A stretch of DNA of 64,000 bases from Capronia americana (GCA_016110215.1 JADWQD010000008.1:1956938-2020937); one strand, 5' to 3'; numbered from the stretch's first letter, positions 1 through 11,594 are shown. The notes: generated by a model from the letters alone, not told the origin. Numbers and translations: made by a program.

Positions 1-2
1 CG

Positions 3-167
3 GTCTCATGTGAGGAGAGTTTGACTGATTTCAAATATCCGTCCATAGCGCCTGCTCCGGGAAGCCGGTTCTTCGCTCTACAGAAAAAATTCAGCGACGT
101 TGGCATCACAGTCAACTATATCGGCGATCATAACAACGACGAAGGGAGGTGGCGCGTTTACCCTTAG
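3..167 (+). CDS. 3' end of an unidentified gene (partial)
   Basis: An open frame enters from the left edge and stops at TAG 165-167, giving 54 C-terminal residues that end in RWRVYP. The piece is mixed polar/hydrophobic with no low complexity and includes the stretch SRFFALQKKFSDVGITVNY, so it looks like the end of a folded protein. I do not recognise the family. The frame could be a final exon. Its start and function lie outside the window. Confidence 0.45.
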   Translation, partial: VSCEESLTDFKYPSIAPAPGSRFFALQKKFSDVGITVNYIGDHNNDEGRWRVYP

Positions 168-1731
168 TTCTGTGATGGCGTCTTGTGTGTTGAATGAGAA
201 GCTCAGAGTGTGACTACCTTATGCAGTTGGAAAGATTTGAATACTGTGGGAATATGTAGCTCTTGATGCCCTATTAACAACGTATTAGTACTTTAGCCGA
301 ACATGATCCTCTTTCCATCGTGTCGTTGACATTCGTATGCATATCTTGAACCGAACATAGACACGGCCCACTCAGTGACACATTAGAGAATTGATATAGG
401 TTCACCTATTCCTATTTATCTCTGTGCCCTGCCTGATGAGGTCCTTCGTTCGGTGTTTCGCTGTCATTCGTCATGTCTCCACCTGGACTTTCTCTCCTGA
501 TTTCCCGGGTTCAGTTCCACAGTACACGATGAATGCCTGGCTTGAGACTCACAGAAGATAACCAGGGAGATATGCTGTATAAGTACATCATAAATATCCT
601 TCATTCAGTCCAAACGTTTAAGTCAATGATGGGGAATACAGTGCTGGAATTCCCCCTAGCCAAAAGCCAACCAACAATCCAAGGCCCTCCGTCCAAAATG
701 TTGAATACCCCAACCCTTTCTGCTCATCAACACACGAAACGTATCTGATCAACTATCGTCAAACCCTTTCGGTTCGGCCTTACGGTTCTACCCTGCCCGG
801 TGATCGTTGCCAACCGACCACACCTTCACATTTGTCTTTCTCCAGACCAACTCGCGGATCGGGCCATTGTGCAAGGGGGAATCATGATCCAGATCGGAAA
901 ATGGTAATTTAGCAAGTTGCGCCTATTCTTCGAATCTCAGGCAATATTCAAATTTACGAAGTAAAATTGATTTTTTTGGGCCTTTTTTTGTACGGATTAA
1001 CATTGTCGGGTTTGGGCGGTTTACACGGTAAGTGAATAAAGTAGCACTTCCCGGGGTTTCGGTCTCATCGGAATAAAATATTGCCTGCAGCTCATCTGTT
1101 TTGGAAACTGGTCTCGGTCGGTAACTTAGAGATAGTATTCAGGTGCAGCGGATTAGGCGTCCGTATAATTTGCCAAGTTGACATGGACAAGAGTTTCGGA
1201 CTGTAGGTGATAAGAAGGGACGATGAATCACTTTTTGGAATGTGAGCCTGGGCATTTCACGGTCAGACACGGCGGAAGCTCAGCCGATCAGCCGATCAGT
1301 GTGTCAGGCCGATTTACATGTGACAGACAGACAAAAGTGTCAAATGACATCTCCCTCTCCCACATCTCCTCTACCCAGAAAACATCCTGGAGACGAATGG
1401 CTTTCGCAGCGTTTCATTGTGAAGATGTCGTACTTCAATTCTAAGATCAACAGGCTTACAGCTTACGGAATCCGCCGTTCGCAGCTCACCATGAGGATGA
1501 GGAGATTCGGCAGGTATCGACGGTCACTGTTTCGTGGACTGACCGTCAGCAACGCTTCTGAATGGTGGCGTGACAGATGCGGAAATTCGCTCCAACAGGC
1601 ACGACCTGCATACCGTTCCGCCAGTTCATCAATATCGGATTTCGTAACATGATACAACATAGTCAGTCCGCCCATCAAATCTTCATCCCGATAAATACGA
1701 AACTTTAGGACAGTCCTTGAACCGCCGTTCT
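168..1731. other. Intergenic, no supported gene
   Basis: About 1.56 kb without a convincing gene. Open frames of up to 136 codons at 1242-1652 start at GTG and lack recognisable protein character or neighbouring exons. The stretch at 960-985 has T-runs. It probably holds the 3' flank of the left gene and the promoter of the fumarate reductase gene. Confidence 0.5.
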
Positions 1732-3264
1732 ATGAACTGGTACAGGCCCCACAAGCTCACGCTCCGTGCAATACTCGCATTTTCACTGCTGGCAGCTCTC
1801 CTATCTATGCTGGTTGGTCGCTTCCGCATGATGTCGTCGCAAACTCGAGCCGCAAAACCGCCACCGTCGCGTGTCGTTGTTGTGGGTTCAGGGCTAGCGG
1901 GTCTTTCTGCCTCCTCGGAGCTCGTTGCGAGAGGTATCCCGGTCCATATCCTCGAACGCCAGCAGAAGCCAGGAGGGAACTCGATCAAGGCGTCAAGTGG
2001 GATCAATGGTGTGCCTACCCGGTTCCAGGTACCGGGATCCGACACCGTTGCGGACTTCTACAACGACACGGTAACCTCAGCTGGTGCAAGTCTTGTGGCT
2101 GCCAGGACAGAAATAAAGAAACAGCTCATTTCAAAGTTGACGGAATCCTCCGCCTCGGCGATCCATTGGCTTGTGGACGAAAAGGGAATTGATCTGTCCC
2201 ATGTTGCACAACTGGGCGGCCACAGCCATGCTCGAACGCATCGCGGAAAGGGGCCCACCCCGCCAGGGGCGAGCATCGTGTTGACGCTGTTAAAAGAGCT
2301 CCAAGCGAATCCCCTTGTGACGCTCGAAACTAACGCCACGGTTACGAAAGTTCTGAAGGTGGACGACGAGGTCGTAGGAGTGGAAGCCTCACATGACGGC
2401 CAGACCAAAGAAATCAAAGGGCCCGTGGTATTCACTGCTGGTGGTTTTGCAGGTGACTCGACCGGTCTCCTTGCACGATATCGGCCTGATCTAGCGGGAC
2501 TGCCGTCTACAAACGAAGCGCTTCCGGGGTCACAGGGACTATTGGTCGACGTTGGTGCACAGCTGATTGATATGGAGCAAGTCCAGATTCACCCAACAGG
2601 GTTTGTCGATCCAAAAGAACCGTCCAAACCGACCAAGTTTCTGGCTGCCGAGGCCTTGAGGGCCGAGGGAGGCATCCTTCTCAGACAGGGAAAAAGATTC
2701 ATCAACGAGCTGACAAGGAGGAAGGAAGTAACCGAGGCCATTATGGCACTGCCTGCTCAAGACTTGCAGCCGACAAGGCAATGGGACATCCTCATCGTGA
2801 TGGACGAGTCTGCATACGAGGCCGCAAAGGCGCATGTCGATTTCTATATCTGGAAAGGCCTGATGCGGAAGACGACAATATCGGAGCTAGAGCATTCGGA
2901 CGTCGCTCTAGGGACGATAAAGGAATATGCCGCCACGGTACGTGGTATACCTTCCGCGGATTCTCTGGGCCGCACAACATTTGGAAGCTGGGGATTACAA
3001 GATCCGACACCGGAGTCGACGATCTACATCGGCACCGTCACGCCGGTCGTGCACTATACTATGGGAGGAGTTATATTCTCGCCTGAATCTGAGGTTCTCG
3101 ACAGCAACGCAAAGCCGATCAAGGGGTTATGGACCGCAGGAGAGACCGCCGGCGGGATCCACGGGGTAAATCGGCTCGGTGGAAGCAGTTTACTCGAATG
3201 TGTGGTTTTCGGACGGATAGCCGGCCGGAACGCTGCTACATTTGTGAAGGCTGACGGCAGTTAA
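1732..3264 (+). CDS. FAD-dependent fumarate reductase (OSM1-like flavoprotein)
   Basis: A single-exon 510-residue protein of the soluble fumarate reductase family, which reduces fumarate to succinate to reoxidise flavin cofactors during redox folding or anaerobiosis. A hydrophobic N-terminal segment (about residues 10-30) precedes the dinucleotide fold VVVVGSGLAGLSAS. The family's landmarks follow: NSIKASSGING, a histidine-rich GHSHARTHRGKG loop, RAEGGILL, and the C-terminal FAD-binding block WTAGETAGGIHGVNRLGGSS. The first ATG in frame is at 1732; the frame is open 15 bases further but only from TTG. The N-terminal hydrophobic stretch suggests an organellar or ER location, as for yeast OSM1. 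No cytochrome b5 domain is fused. The family is clear; the compartment is inferred. Confidence 0.9.
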   Translation: MNWYRPHKLTLRAILAFSLLAALLSMLVGRFRMMSSQTRAAKPPPSRVVVVGSGLAGLSASSELVARGIPVHILERQQKPGGNSIKASSGINGVPTRFQVPGSDTVADFYNDTVTSAGASLVAARTEIKKQLISKLTESSASAIHWLVDEKGIDLSHVAQLGGHSHARTHRGKGPTPPGASIVLTLLKELQANPLVTLETNATVTKVLKVDDEVVGVEASHDGQTKEIKGPVVFTAGGFAGDSTGLLARYRPDLAGLPSTNEALPGSQGLLVDVGAQLIDMEQVQIHPTGFVDPKEPSKPTKFLAAEALRAEGGILLRQGKRFINELTRRKEVTEAIMALPAQDLQPTRQWDILIVMDESAYEAAKAHVDFYIWKGLMRKTTISELEHSDVALGTIKEYAATVRGIPSADSLGRTTFGSWGLQDPTPESTIYIGTVTPVVHYTMGGVIFSPESEVLDSNAKPIKGLWTAGETAGGIHGVNRLGGSSLLECVVFGRIAGRNAATFVKADGS

Positions 3265-3738
3265 AGGTAGCATGGACCCGAGTCCGAGGTCTTGTTCCCA
3301 TGTTCTATCTTGCGGGACGATGGCGTAGGAATAGCGAGTCTTTAAAAAAAAGGAAATACAGTCTTGGCGGCGGAAGCCAAGATCAGGCAGGACATAAAAG
3401 AGAAAGGTTGCATCGCGCTCAATCCCCTGTGCCTGTGAGCGTTGTGACAAAGCAGCGACCTTGTCTCCTCAAATCTGAAAATACCAACACATTACCCAAG
3501 CTTGCATATCGATTCCTGAGTATCCTGAGATTTCCCGCTACTAGACCAGAGGCAGCGATACTCCTATCTAGGTAGGCGTATCCTTATGACTCATACTCGG
3601 TAGATCGGCGCAATGCGAGAGCGACTAGCCATGGCAGATCGGAGGGTGCATGTGCTGCTATATCACTCCAATGCTGCTGCCCGTTCTCGCGTCGCTTTGA
3701 TGGACATTCTCGTCCTCCAAACTGGAGTGATCTGAATC
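3265..3738. other. Intergenic spacer, no gene seen
   Basis: A 474-bp spacer between two plus-strand genes. It should contain the fumarate reductase 3' end and the hydrolase promoter. I see no repeat or RNA gene. Confidence 0.5.
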
Positions 3739-5553
3739 ATGGACTCGTCCAACAGCGCGAAACCCTACGGATGGAGTGATATATCTCACTACCTGCCCAT
3801 GCGTGATGGCGTACGTCTCGCAGTCAGTGTCTACTTTCCAGAGCACACAACTCCGACAGCACAAATACCTACGTTGCTTGTCCTGACTCGCTATGGCCGA
3901 GCCACGGCGAGAAGACAAGGAGATCCACGATCCATTGATCCTTGGCTGCGTGCCGGATACGCTTCCGTCGTGGTCGATGTCCGTGGCACGACGGCCTCTT
4001 TTGGCGCACGCGTAGCCGAGCTGGGTCCGGACGAGCAACAGGACGCCGAGGAGATCATTGCACATATTACAGCGCAACCTTGGTCGAATGGGAAGGTCGT
4101 CTCAACTGGGGTGTCATACACGGGGAATACGGCTGACATGGTCACTGCCCGCGACGCACCGGGCTTGATCGCATCGATCCCGCGCGCGACGGACTTCGAC
4201 TTCTGGGAGGCCTTGTGGCCTGGCGGTTGCCCCAACGATTCGTTGTTCAAGGACTGGTCTGCGGGTGTGTACGAAGTTGATTTTGGGAGACCACACACGG
4301 TTAATGGCCGACCCATATATCCTCAACATGCCGGGTTGGACGGCCGTGTGAATGCGAAAGACTGTCTGAGCTTGTTTCCGACGCTTCAGCCAGTGGATGA
4401 AGATCCGGGTTGTTTGATTCTGCAACAGGCGCTCCGCACGCGCGAAGACTTGGGCAGACACTGGAGATTCGAGGATTACGACAATGCCTTGTTCCGAGAC
4501 GACGCTGGCTTGAACGGGCATACGATCTTCAATGCTTGCACCGCCGCACACATCCCAGCCGTCCTGAAGCAGAAAAAACCGGTCCAGTTCTGGGCATCCT
4601 GGCTTGATGCCAATACTGCCGATGAAGCCATCAATCGGTTTCGTTCCACGCCAGGTGTCCCAACGGAGCTCTTCATCACCGCGAACGATCACAGCGGAGG
4701 TGTTCGTCTGGACCCTCTCCTGCCTGGGAAGAATGATCCGATACCTTCGATCGAAGAGCAAGATGTCGAACGGTTGCGTTTCGCTGCTGAAGCAATGGGG
4801 ACGGACGTTCTTGAGCGCCCTTCCGCACGCATTATCCACTACTACGTCCTGGGCACCGGCAGATATTTGGATACACTTCAATGGCCACCAACGGGAGTTG
4901 AAAATACCAAATTTCTGCTCAGCCCAGAGCGCGCTCTCGTGCGCACGCGCCGCACCGCGGTGCAAAAATCCGGTATTGATTCTCTGCGGGTGGACTTCCA
5001 GGCAAGCACGGGGAAACGGAATCGGTGGTACCAGCTCGCAACACCCGACTATGGCGACCGGTCAACCCAAGACACCAAGATCTTGACATACGACACGCCA
5101 CCACTGGACAGAGACACCGAGGTGTGCGGATGGCCCGTCGTACATCTAAACATGCGTACCCAGACCGCCGACCCCACCGTATTCGCTTACCTCGAGGACG
5201 TGGCGCCAGATGGCCGGGTCACGTATCTGACCGAGGGCATCCTCCGGGCAATCCATCGCAAGGTCGTCGCAGATGTTCAGCAGCTCCCGTACGATCCGGG
5301 TCCAGCGCCGCACAGCTTTGCCCGCGCAGACGCACAGCCAGTCGTGCCGGAACAGAGCTTCACCATCTCGCTCAAGCTGTTCGCCATCGCGGCCTTGATC
5401 AGGAAGGACCACAGGATTCGCCTGGCCATCGCGGGTGCGGATGCTGATACTTTCCGGCCGATTCGTGGAGACGTGGACGAGCGGTTTGACATACATTGCG
5501 GCGGCCCGAACCCGAGCACGTTCGAAGTTCCTTTGCGGGCGTGGCAGGTTTAG
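3739..5553 (+). CDS. CocE/NonD-family serine hydrolase (X-Pro dipeptidyl-peptidase type)
   Basis: An intronless 604-residue alpha/beta hydrolase. The N-terminal catalytic domain opens with the family's MRDGVRLAVSVYFP block, then VVDVRGT, then the nucleophile elbow GVSYTGN with Ser126. Candidate acid and base positions are the Asp in WASWLDANT and the His in ANDHSGG. The C-terminal third (about 400-604) is a beta-rich PepX_C/galactose-binding-like domain ending in LIRKDHRIRLAIAGAD. Relatives cleave esters or amides (cocaine esterase, glutaryl acylase, X-Pro peptidases), so the substrate cannot be named. No signal peptide is visible, so it is probably cytosolic. Confidence 0.88.
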   Translation: MDSSNSAKPYGWSDISHYLPMRDGVRLAVSVYFPEHTTPTAQIPTLLVLTRYGRATARRQGDPRSIDPWLRAGYASVVVDVRGTTASFGARVAELGPDEQQDAEEIIAHITAQPWSNGKVVSTGVSYTGNTADMVTARDAPGLIASIPRATDFDFWEALWPGGCPNDSLFKDWSAGVYEVDFGRPHTVNGRPIYPQHAGLDGRVNAKDCLSLFPTLQPVDEDPGCLILQQALRTREDLGRHWRFEDYDNALFRDDAGLNGHTIFNACTAAHIPAVLKQKKPVQFWASWLDANTADEAINRFRSTPGVPTELFITANDHSGGVRLDPLLPGKNDPIPSIEEQDVERLRFAAEAMGTDVLERPSARIIHYYVLGTGRYLDTLQWPPTGVENTKFLLSPERALVRTRRTAVQKSGIDSLRVDFQASTGKRNRWYQLATPDYGDRSTQDTKILTYDTPPLDRDTEVCGWPVVHLNMRTQTADPTVFAYLEDVAPDGRVTYLTEGILRAIHRKVVADVQQLPYDPGPAPHSFARADAQPVVPEQSFTISLKLFAIAALIRKDHRIRLAIAGADADTFRPIRGDVDERFDIHCGGPNPSTFEVPLRAWQV

Positions 5554-6318
5554 TGAAGAGGTGTATAGGATAAGACGCTGCAAGTAAAGGGACAGAATCC
5601 GAATTTGGTAATTCCATTCAATGTGCCATTCATACTGTAGAAATGCATGCTGGCCGAATCATGTGCCATGAAGTGATATGCTCCAACAGACCTCTCAGAG
5701 CATGATGTTCCTCGCGTGAATATATCTTCGCTGTACAATTCTGGCTCGGTTCAACTACTAAACAAAGCTCACTCACTCACTTGGGGAACGAAGCCGACTT
5801 CTACTGGTGGTTCATCAGACACGCAAGTTTTCACGAGACTTGTTTAAGTCGAGGGCCAGGATACAAATCCTTGACTTGGAAGGCTCTGTAGGCAAAGTAC
5901 TTTCTAGCAGAGACATTCAGATTAGTATAGCCGACCGACGGACTTGGAGTAATCCATAGTTGCAGCGTGGTCCAAGCTGTCCAACATTTCGCTCCCGTCA
6001 CTGCTAACTCAACCTCAGGGATCAGTCAACACTCGAAGCTGCGTGTGCCATAGCTTCCTACCGGCTTTAGTCAGGTTTATTCCAACTAGCAGCTCGAAAA
6101 GGAATTCTTGGAAAGTTCCTCCACCTCGGGATTCCTCATTGCCTCACAAGCCTGAAAGCTGAAACTCCTTTGCCATCGCTCGACACGTCACTTGCTGGTC
6201 ATAGACCTATTTCTTCCGCTTTCGACATAATCGCCTCAGTCTATTCCCATAGTTTCCAACGGTGGTTGCGCGACTTGGTCCTCAAATTGGGATTCCATGC
6301 CAGCACTAGAGCCTGGCA
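5554..6318. other. Convergent intergenic region
   Basis: A 765-bp gap between a plus-strand and a minus-strand gene, so it holds two 3' ends. I see no gene, repeat or RNA. Confidence 0.45.
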
Positions 6319-7206
6319 TTAGATGTAGAGCCATCCTTCCAGTTGGTGAGAAGACGCGAAAGCAGGGCGTATTTGCGTTTCATATAGAAACCAGATGATC
6401 AGGATCGCAACAGCGTACTTCAAGCAGGCTGTCAGCAGAAACCAGAAAAAGGTCGACAGATTGGCTCGCAAGGCGCACATGCGGAAGCTGGACATCTTGT
6501 GTTTCTCGACCCGTTCGTTTGGTGGATCGTTCTTAGACAAGGCAGTCCTTCCAGGTTCGACAGACTTGGCAATAGCTTCCATAGTATCACCCTGGTCAAC
6601 TCCATGACCTTGTCGTTGTCGATAGGTAGTCTCCTCGACAGTGTCCTCTTGCTCCTTGTCCTCATTGTTCCCAGGCATAAGGCCAATACCTTCCGTGCTC
6701 GAGCTTTGCGAGATATTTCCACCTTCCTCAGCATCAACATCAACACAGCCTCGTCGACGGAGCTGAACCCCCAGTCGCGAGAGGTGTAGGTCGGTATAAC
6801 CGAGAGACATGACGCAGAAGACGGCCATATGTGACACAAACCGGTTTTCGTCGATATCGAAGTCTCCAATGCGCATCACGTCGTGCAGGCTGACCCCGGC
6901 CGCAAGATGAAGAAGTGCCTGATGAAACTGATCGTATCTGTCGTACGGTGTGAGTGGGCCGAGGTTTGCTGGTGGTCGAATTCCATGTGGGTAGAGTTCT
7001 TCCAGATCCTGTTCTGGGAGGGATCGGAAATACTCTAGTTCTTCAGTCCGGGGGTCCAGATCCGCTGAGTCGGTAGCAACTGCTGGTCCTGGTTCACCGG
7101 GGCCATGAGGGCTTGGAGAGGGGGGTTTGATCTGCGACTCCTGTGGAGAGCAATCCTCATTGCTGGGGAGGAAATCATGCTCGGCTGCACGCACGGGGCA
7201 GTCCAT
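6319..7206 (-). CDS. Unrecognised protein with HTH-like motif and C-terminal membrane segment
   Basis: A 295-residue open frame from ATG 7206. The N-terminal 85 residues are Pro/Ser/acidic and look disordered. A helical block at about 92-150 contains SLHDVMRIG (106-114), which aligns with a motif found in four other genes nearby. An acidic, Gln-rich linker follows, then one hydrophobic helix at about 253-274 and a 20-residue tail. This suggests a tail-anchored or single-pass membrane protein. Its neighbour at 8222-9514 has the same order of parts on the same strand, so the two may be diverged tandem copies. I do not recognise a family. An upstream exon cannot be excluded. Confidence 0.5.
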   Translation of the reverse strand: MDCPVRAAEHDFLPSNEDCSPQESQIKPPSPSPHGPGEPGPAVATDSADLDPRTEELEYFRSLPEQDLEELYPHGIRPPANLGPLTPYDRYDQFHQALLHLAAGVSLHDVMRIGDFDIDENRFVSHMAVFCVMSLGYTDLHLSRLGVQLRRRGCVDVDAEEGGNISQSSSTEGIGLMPGNNEDKEQEDTVEETTYRQRQGHGVDQGDTMEAIAKSVEPGRTALSKNDPPNERVEKHKMSSFRMCALRANLSTFFWFLLTACLKYAVAILIIWFLYETQIRPAFASSHQLEGWLYI

Positions 7207-8221
7207 CGTGTGGTGTCGTACAGGAAATTGTGAAGGTTCTGCCTATGGAAAGAGCTGGCGCGCTCAGGTGGAAATCCTTCGTCAGTCAGGAGCGCCGGAG
7301 ACCCAGATTCGATCCGCCAACGCAATAGCCGTGTCGGAAGACTAGCAGTTCTATTCAGAGGAAGACAATGGGAGAGGACGTGTGAAAACTCTGTGACCCA
7401 TGTGCTTTTGTGTCTATGCAGCTGGGAAAATATCTGACTGCTCTCTGGCATTAACTGGGCAGCTAGAGGCAGTGGGTTCGTTTCTGCGCGAGCCACTTCA
7501 CTGTCCTCATAGTGAATCGACTTTCCCTTTGAGGCAGTTGAAATCATCTCAGCCACATAGCGCAACCTGCAGTGTACGTCTATCATGAAGTGAAGTATTC
7601 ACACAACGACAGTCATAATCCCATTGCACCTTGAGGTTACGATGTTGATGCTGCGATCAGACGCACAATCTGGCATTCCACTAATGACACGAATGACTTG
7701 CTCTATCACTCCAGTGCGAAACTGGAACCATCAATATGCCCCTCGACACGCCATATCGGGCACAATCGAATGAAGAGCTGCTCGCCTTGCGATCATTATG
7801 TCAGAAGTATAATAATAACGGCCGAATCCTCTGATCATGACGATTTCCATGCCCAGGGTCTCTGGTCGAAGTAAAGGACCGCCCACAACCGTGAGCGAGT
7901 CCATAGAAGAAATGTAGGAAAGATAAGACGCAGAGTTTGAAGGTTGAATCTTTCTGGAGTATGCTTGAATTGGGGAGATAAGCGAACTCACCGAGTAGCG
8001 CATAATTTAGTCACTATTGATCGTCATTTCTTGACTTTGATTTGCAGGAAAGGGAACCTCTGCGGGACACATACCTGGAATATTACTTCCCAAGGCTTCG
8101 CACCGTGGTGGTACCAATTTTGTTCTTTCAGCGGTCAATACCAAGGCGAAGACTTGCATATCCCCGTCATCCTCACCATTGATCGTCATGAGAAAGCCCT
8201 TTTTGTTCAAGCCAAATCCTC
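7207..8221. other. Spacer between two similar minus-strand genes
   Basis: About 1 kb. An open minus-strand frame at 7035-7586 overlaps the start of the gene below it in another frame and looks like chance. No repeat or RNA gene seen. Confidence 0.4.
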
Positions 8222-9514
8222 TCACAAATGATTTCTTGCACAGTGCTGTATTAATAACACAACGGCAAGGACTAGTGCAATCCTTTCTGCCCCCACAGAC
8301 AAAATGTTCAGGATATTGAGGAAGCTGTACCCGCGGTTGGACAGTAATATCTGCAGCTCGGACAGTAGAATTCCAAGAAGTCTGCCGATGAAGATAGCTA
8401 GCGAGGACCAGATTGTTGTGCTGATACAGATTCGAAATACTGGAGCCCTGGAAGGTTGCGCATGTTGTGATGATGCCCAAGGTGTGGTGCTGACATTTGC
8501 CTGAGGGGTTGGAACAGGAATCACAGTAAGGACGTTGTGGCGCCTTACTCCCGCTGGCCGTCTGTAGTAAGTGGTGGCATGATGCTCTTCCTGTTCTGGC
8601 ATAGGTTTGTGCGCAATTGGCTCGTTCTCGAGACTCTCAAGAGCATCGTGATACATCGACGCTTCGTCGTCATCTTGCTGAGCTTCGTCCTTCTCCAAGT
8701 CTTGTGCAGTGCTGACCTCTTCGATGCTTATCCATGGACCTTCCTCTGTTGCATGGGGCTCGTGACCAGCGAGGGCTTCTTCTCCATGGAGTTGACCTCC
8801 TAGCGTATGAGTGATATCCGCACCGGTCACGTTCGGGTCTCTTTCTCTGCTCCTAGAGGCCCCGCGGTCGGAGGATGCTGGAACCGAGACATAGAACAAT
8901 CGAATCTCCTCCTCCACGATACTTGGCGTGTCCCGAGCAGCGATAGTGAAGCGCGCGAGCTCGTGGACAAGTTCTTGCAGTGTGAGGTCCATAAGTTGGG
9001 CTATGTCAGCTGCTTCAAACCCGACGGCGACCAGTCGTGCTGAAACATCCAGAAGAGCATGTTGGTGACTTCGAGGTCGACCACGAAAATGGCTGATGGA
9101 GCTTGCGTTCCCTGTTGCACCCGCCTGAGGAGGTTCAAACGTCGTAGTGGGTAGGTCTGCTGTCTCAAGAGCGGCAGGTGCTGACACGTTGCGGAACTGA
9201 CCTCTGAAGGTGAGCGGTTTCGGAACGAGTGCTGGGTCTAGGGCGGACTCGTATATCTCCCTGGCCGTCAGCGCGTTCGTGACTCGTCTGGCGGTATACA
9301 TGGGACCAGGCAGCTGCGGCTGATGACAGTCCGAGTTCTCTTTCTGGGCTGAATCGTGCATCCCATGCTCAGCCTGCCGGGTGGTTCTCTGTTTCTTCAG
9401 TGAGATCTCAACGCTCGGCGGTTGGAATGGCGTTCGGGAAAGCTTTCGACAATTTTCCTGTACGAGTACTGACATTGGAGAGGTGTCGCCTTTGAGCCGG
9501 ACAATTCTCGACAT
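8222..9514 (-). CDS. Unrecognised protein with HTH-like motif and two C-terminal membrane segments
   Basis: A 430-residue single-exon frame from ATG 9514. Residues 1-145 are low in hydrophobics. Residues about 150-190 form a compact helical motif with core EAADIAQLM (167-175) followed by DLTLQELVHELARF, which resembles the second and third helices of helix-turn-helix domains. A long acidic linker (about 230-340) leads to two hydrophobic segments at about 367-391 and 411-423 at the extreme C-terminus. The layout (soluble motif, acidic linker, membrane tail) matches the gene at 6319-7206. Function unknown. A membrane-tethered regulator is one reading, but the sequence does not prove DNA binding. 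Confidence 0.6.
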   Translation of the reverse strand: MSRIVRLKGDTSPMSVLVQENCRKLSRTPFQPPSVEISLKKQRTTRQAEHGMHDSAQKENSDCHQPQLPGPMYTARRVTNALTAREIYESALDPALVPKPLTFRGQFRNVSAPAALETADLPTTTFEPPQAGATGNASSISHFRGRPRSHQHALLDVSARLVAVGFEAADIAQLMDLTLQELVHELARFTIAARDTPSIVEEEIRLFYVSVPASSDRGASRSRERDPNVTGADITHTLGGQLHGEEALAGHEPHATEEGPWISIEEVSTAQDLEKDEAQQDDDEASMYHDALESLENEPIAHKPMPEQEEHHATTYYRRPAGVRRHNVLTVIPVPTPQANVSTTPWASSQHAQPSRAPVFRICISTTIWSSLAIFIGRLLGILLSELQILLSNRGYSFLNILNILSVGAERIALVLAVVLLIQHCARNHL

Positions 9515-11594
9515 GGTAGGAGTGCGGAGTTGTTGTCGGTATGATGGAGCGGAGCCAGCTCAAACAAGTTGAAGTCTATGGACGACTGGGTCTGGGGTAC
9601 CAGCAGGAGTATTTGTAGTGAGCCAGTGTCGATGAAAGGATAGGCGATGGCTCGAGATATGATGCCCGTAATAAATATTCCGCCACTAAAGGCAGTCCCG
9701 ACCGCGCTGCCATCAGGCAGTTGTTCTAATATGAAGTGCTAATCAGTGTGAAGGATAAAGGCAGTTCAGTGTTGGGCTGTCGAGGTTGAGGTGGTAGGTG
9801 CTTTGTCTCCTGTCGACCCTGCGCACCGTGGTCCATCTCGGGAAGATAGATATGTCACCTTTTGTGGGCATATCTCAGCGTGTAGGATGGATCTTCATAA
9901 CTGCACGAGGATGTTCCTTAAACGGAGCAGCCTGGTAACCACTTCTTAGTGGAGTGGCCGAAGTCGAGGGGAAACAATGGATGAAAGCCTTTGTTGGTAT
10001 CCCAGACAAAGCATCATCCAGAAATTGGGCAAGTTACAGTCTTTGTGTCCACATGACTGGCGCCAACAAACCCGCCCGTATTCTGTCCAAGGACTGAGAA
10101 GTCTGCAGGTCAATTGCATTAGTTCCAGGCTGTCCACGGAGTTGGGACTCTTGAGAGTTAATTGGTGGCGAACCAGACGAGTCCATTCAGCATCGAGTAA
10201 TTTGGGAAAAGCTAGGAGGAAGACACAATGTATTAGTAGGAAACAACGAAAGAGGAATATTGAAGTCAAATAACGACTGTAGCGCTGGAGTTCGAGCAAA
10301 AACAACTGGGAAGCTTTGGTCTTGTCAAGACTCGTCCAGAATTCGACTCAGGCATAAAACATGGGGTCGCCGAAGCGTCCTGCAAAGTCTGCGCAGTATG
10401 GAATGAAGGTATTTATGGGGAAGTAATCCTGCAAGGCCACAGTCGACGCGGTGAAAGTCAAGTGAGGAGCACCTGAAGGGAAGATGAACGGAAAAAGTTG
10501 ATGACGTCATTTTCCTATCGACTTCGCCAACTCCGCTTGACTCTAAACACTCCAGGTTGTCTCTAACAACATCAGTCTACTTTAGGAGCTTTTCTATGGT
10601 TTACGTGTCTGAATGCACAGATTTCCGACACATCATTCATGGTACAAATTGCGCAGCCTGGTCATCACTGCAACTGCCGGGTCATGCCGGGAAAAATCGA
10701 CTGCTCCTTGTGGTGAAGGAAGACGTCCGCGCATACACGAGTATCTTTATGGAACAGTGGAGCTAATCAAGAAAACGGATAGTTAGGTTCCCTACAGCGC
10801 AATGCCGTCACTGGACCCAAGAGAGAGAATATATGCAAGGCTTCGTCAAAGCCTATTGCAGGTGTTCCCCGAAGATGCTCGGAGACATTTTGAAATCCTT
10901 TCCTGTACTGCACCGCCATTCAAGAAGGGAATTCAACAACCTCAAGCTGCACCGATGCTAGACCGAACAGCCACGTATCGTCTGCTGTGCTGTTAAAGCG
11001 CCTTAACATGTCCAGATCTTCATCCAGGCGTTCGGAGAAATGTTCACTCTCTGCAACTGTGTGTAACTGTCCAACTGCCGGACAACGCCGGTTCAAGACA
11101 GCACTGCTGCCAGGTACGCGAGCGAGACATAACCCAGGGTCTCGAAGGTAGGATGGCACTCGTGGAACGCGGATCACCGCAGCAGGCTAACCTTTGAGCG
11201 AGTTTTGGCGTTTGAGGAGGATATCTCGAGGTGCGGACTTGTGCTTCCCATTGCGTGCTGCGAGAACCTTATAACGCAATCGTGCTGCTCCACCACGTTC
11301 GCACGCGATTTCAGATTTCCTTTCCACCCAAGCATCCCAACGAATAAGAAAAAGCTTACTATGGTTAATCAGAAAATAAGCACTGCTTGTTTTCCTTCGC
11401 CCAGCAGGCCTGGGTAATGGTAGGTCAGCACGCTGATGGATGATACCATCTGCGCCCATGCAGAACACGTGGATTGGGAGTGTATATGGTCATGGTATAT
11501 AAGTACTTCGCTAACGCCCGGAGGTACTCCGAAGCAACATTTTTTCTTGTCTCATTCCTGGTCTTTCCATCGTCGAGATTGTTTAACTTCCAAG
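9515..11594. other. Long intergenic region with one short open frame
   Basis: About 2.1 kb. The only protein-like stretch is a 64-codon frame from ATG 10802 to 10996 containing RERIYARLRQSLLQVF. It has no partner exon that I could join, so I do not call it a gene. The right end contains the promoter of the symporter gene. Confidence 0.4.
11496..11502 (+). promoter_or_regulatory. TATA box of the DUR3-like gene
   Basis: TATATAA lies 93 bp upstream of the symporter ATG at 11595, in a plausible core-promoter position. This is position and sequence only. Confidence 0.45.

Noticed and set aside
1242..1652. 136-codon frame upstream of the fumarate reductase
   Set aside because: Starts at GTG, biased composition, no splice partners and no family signature.
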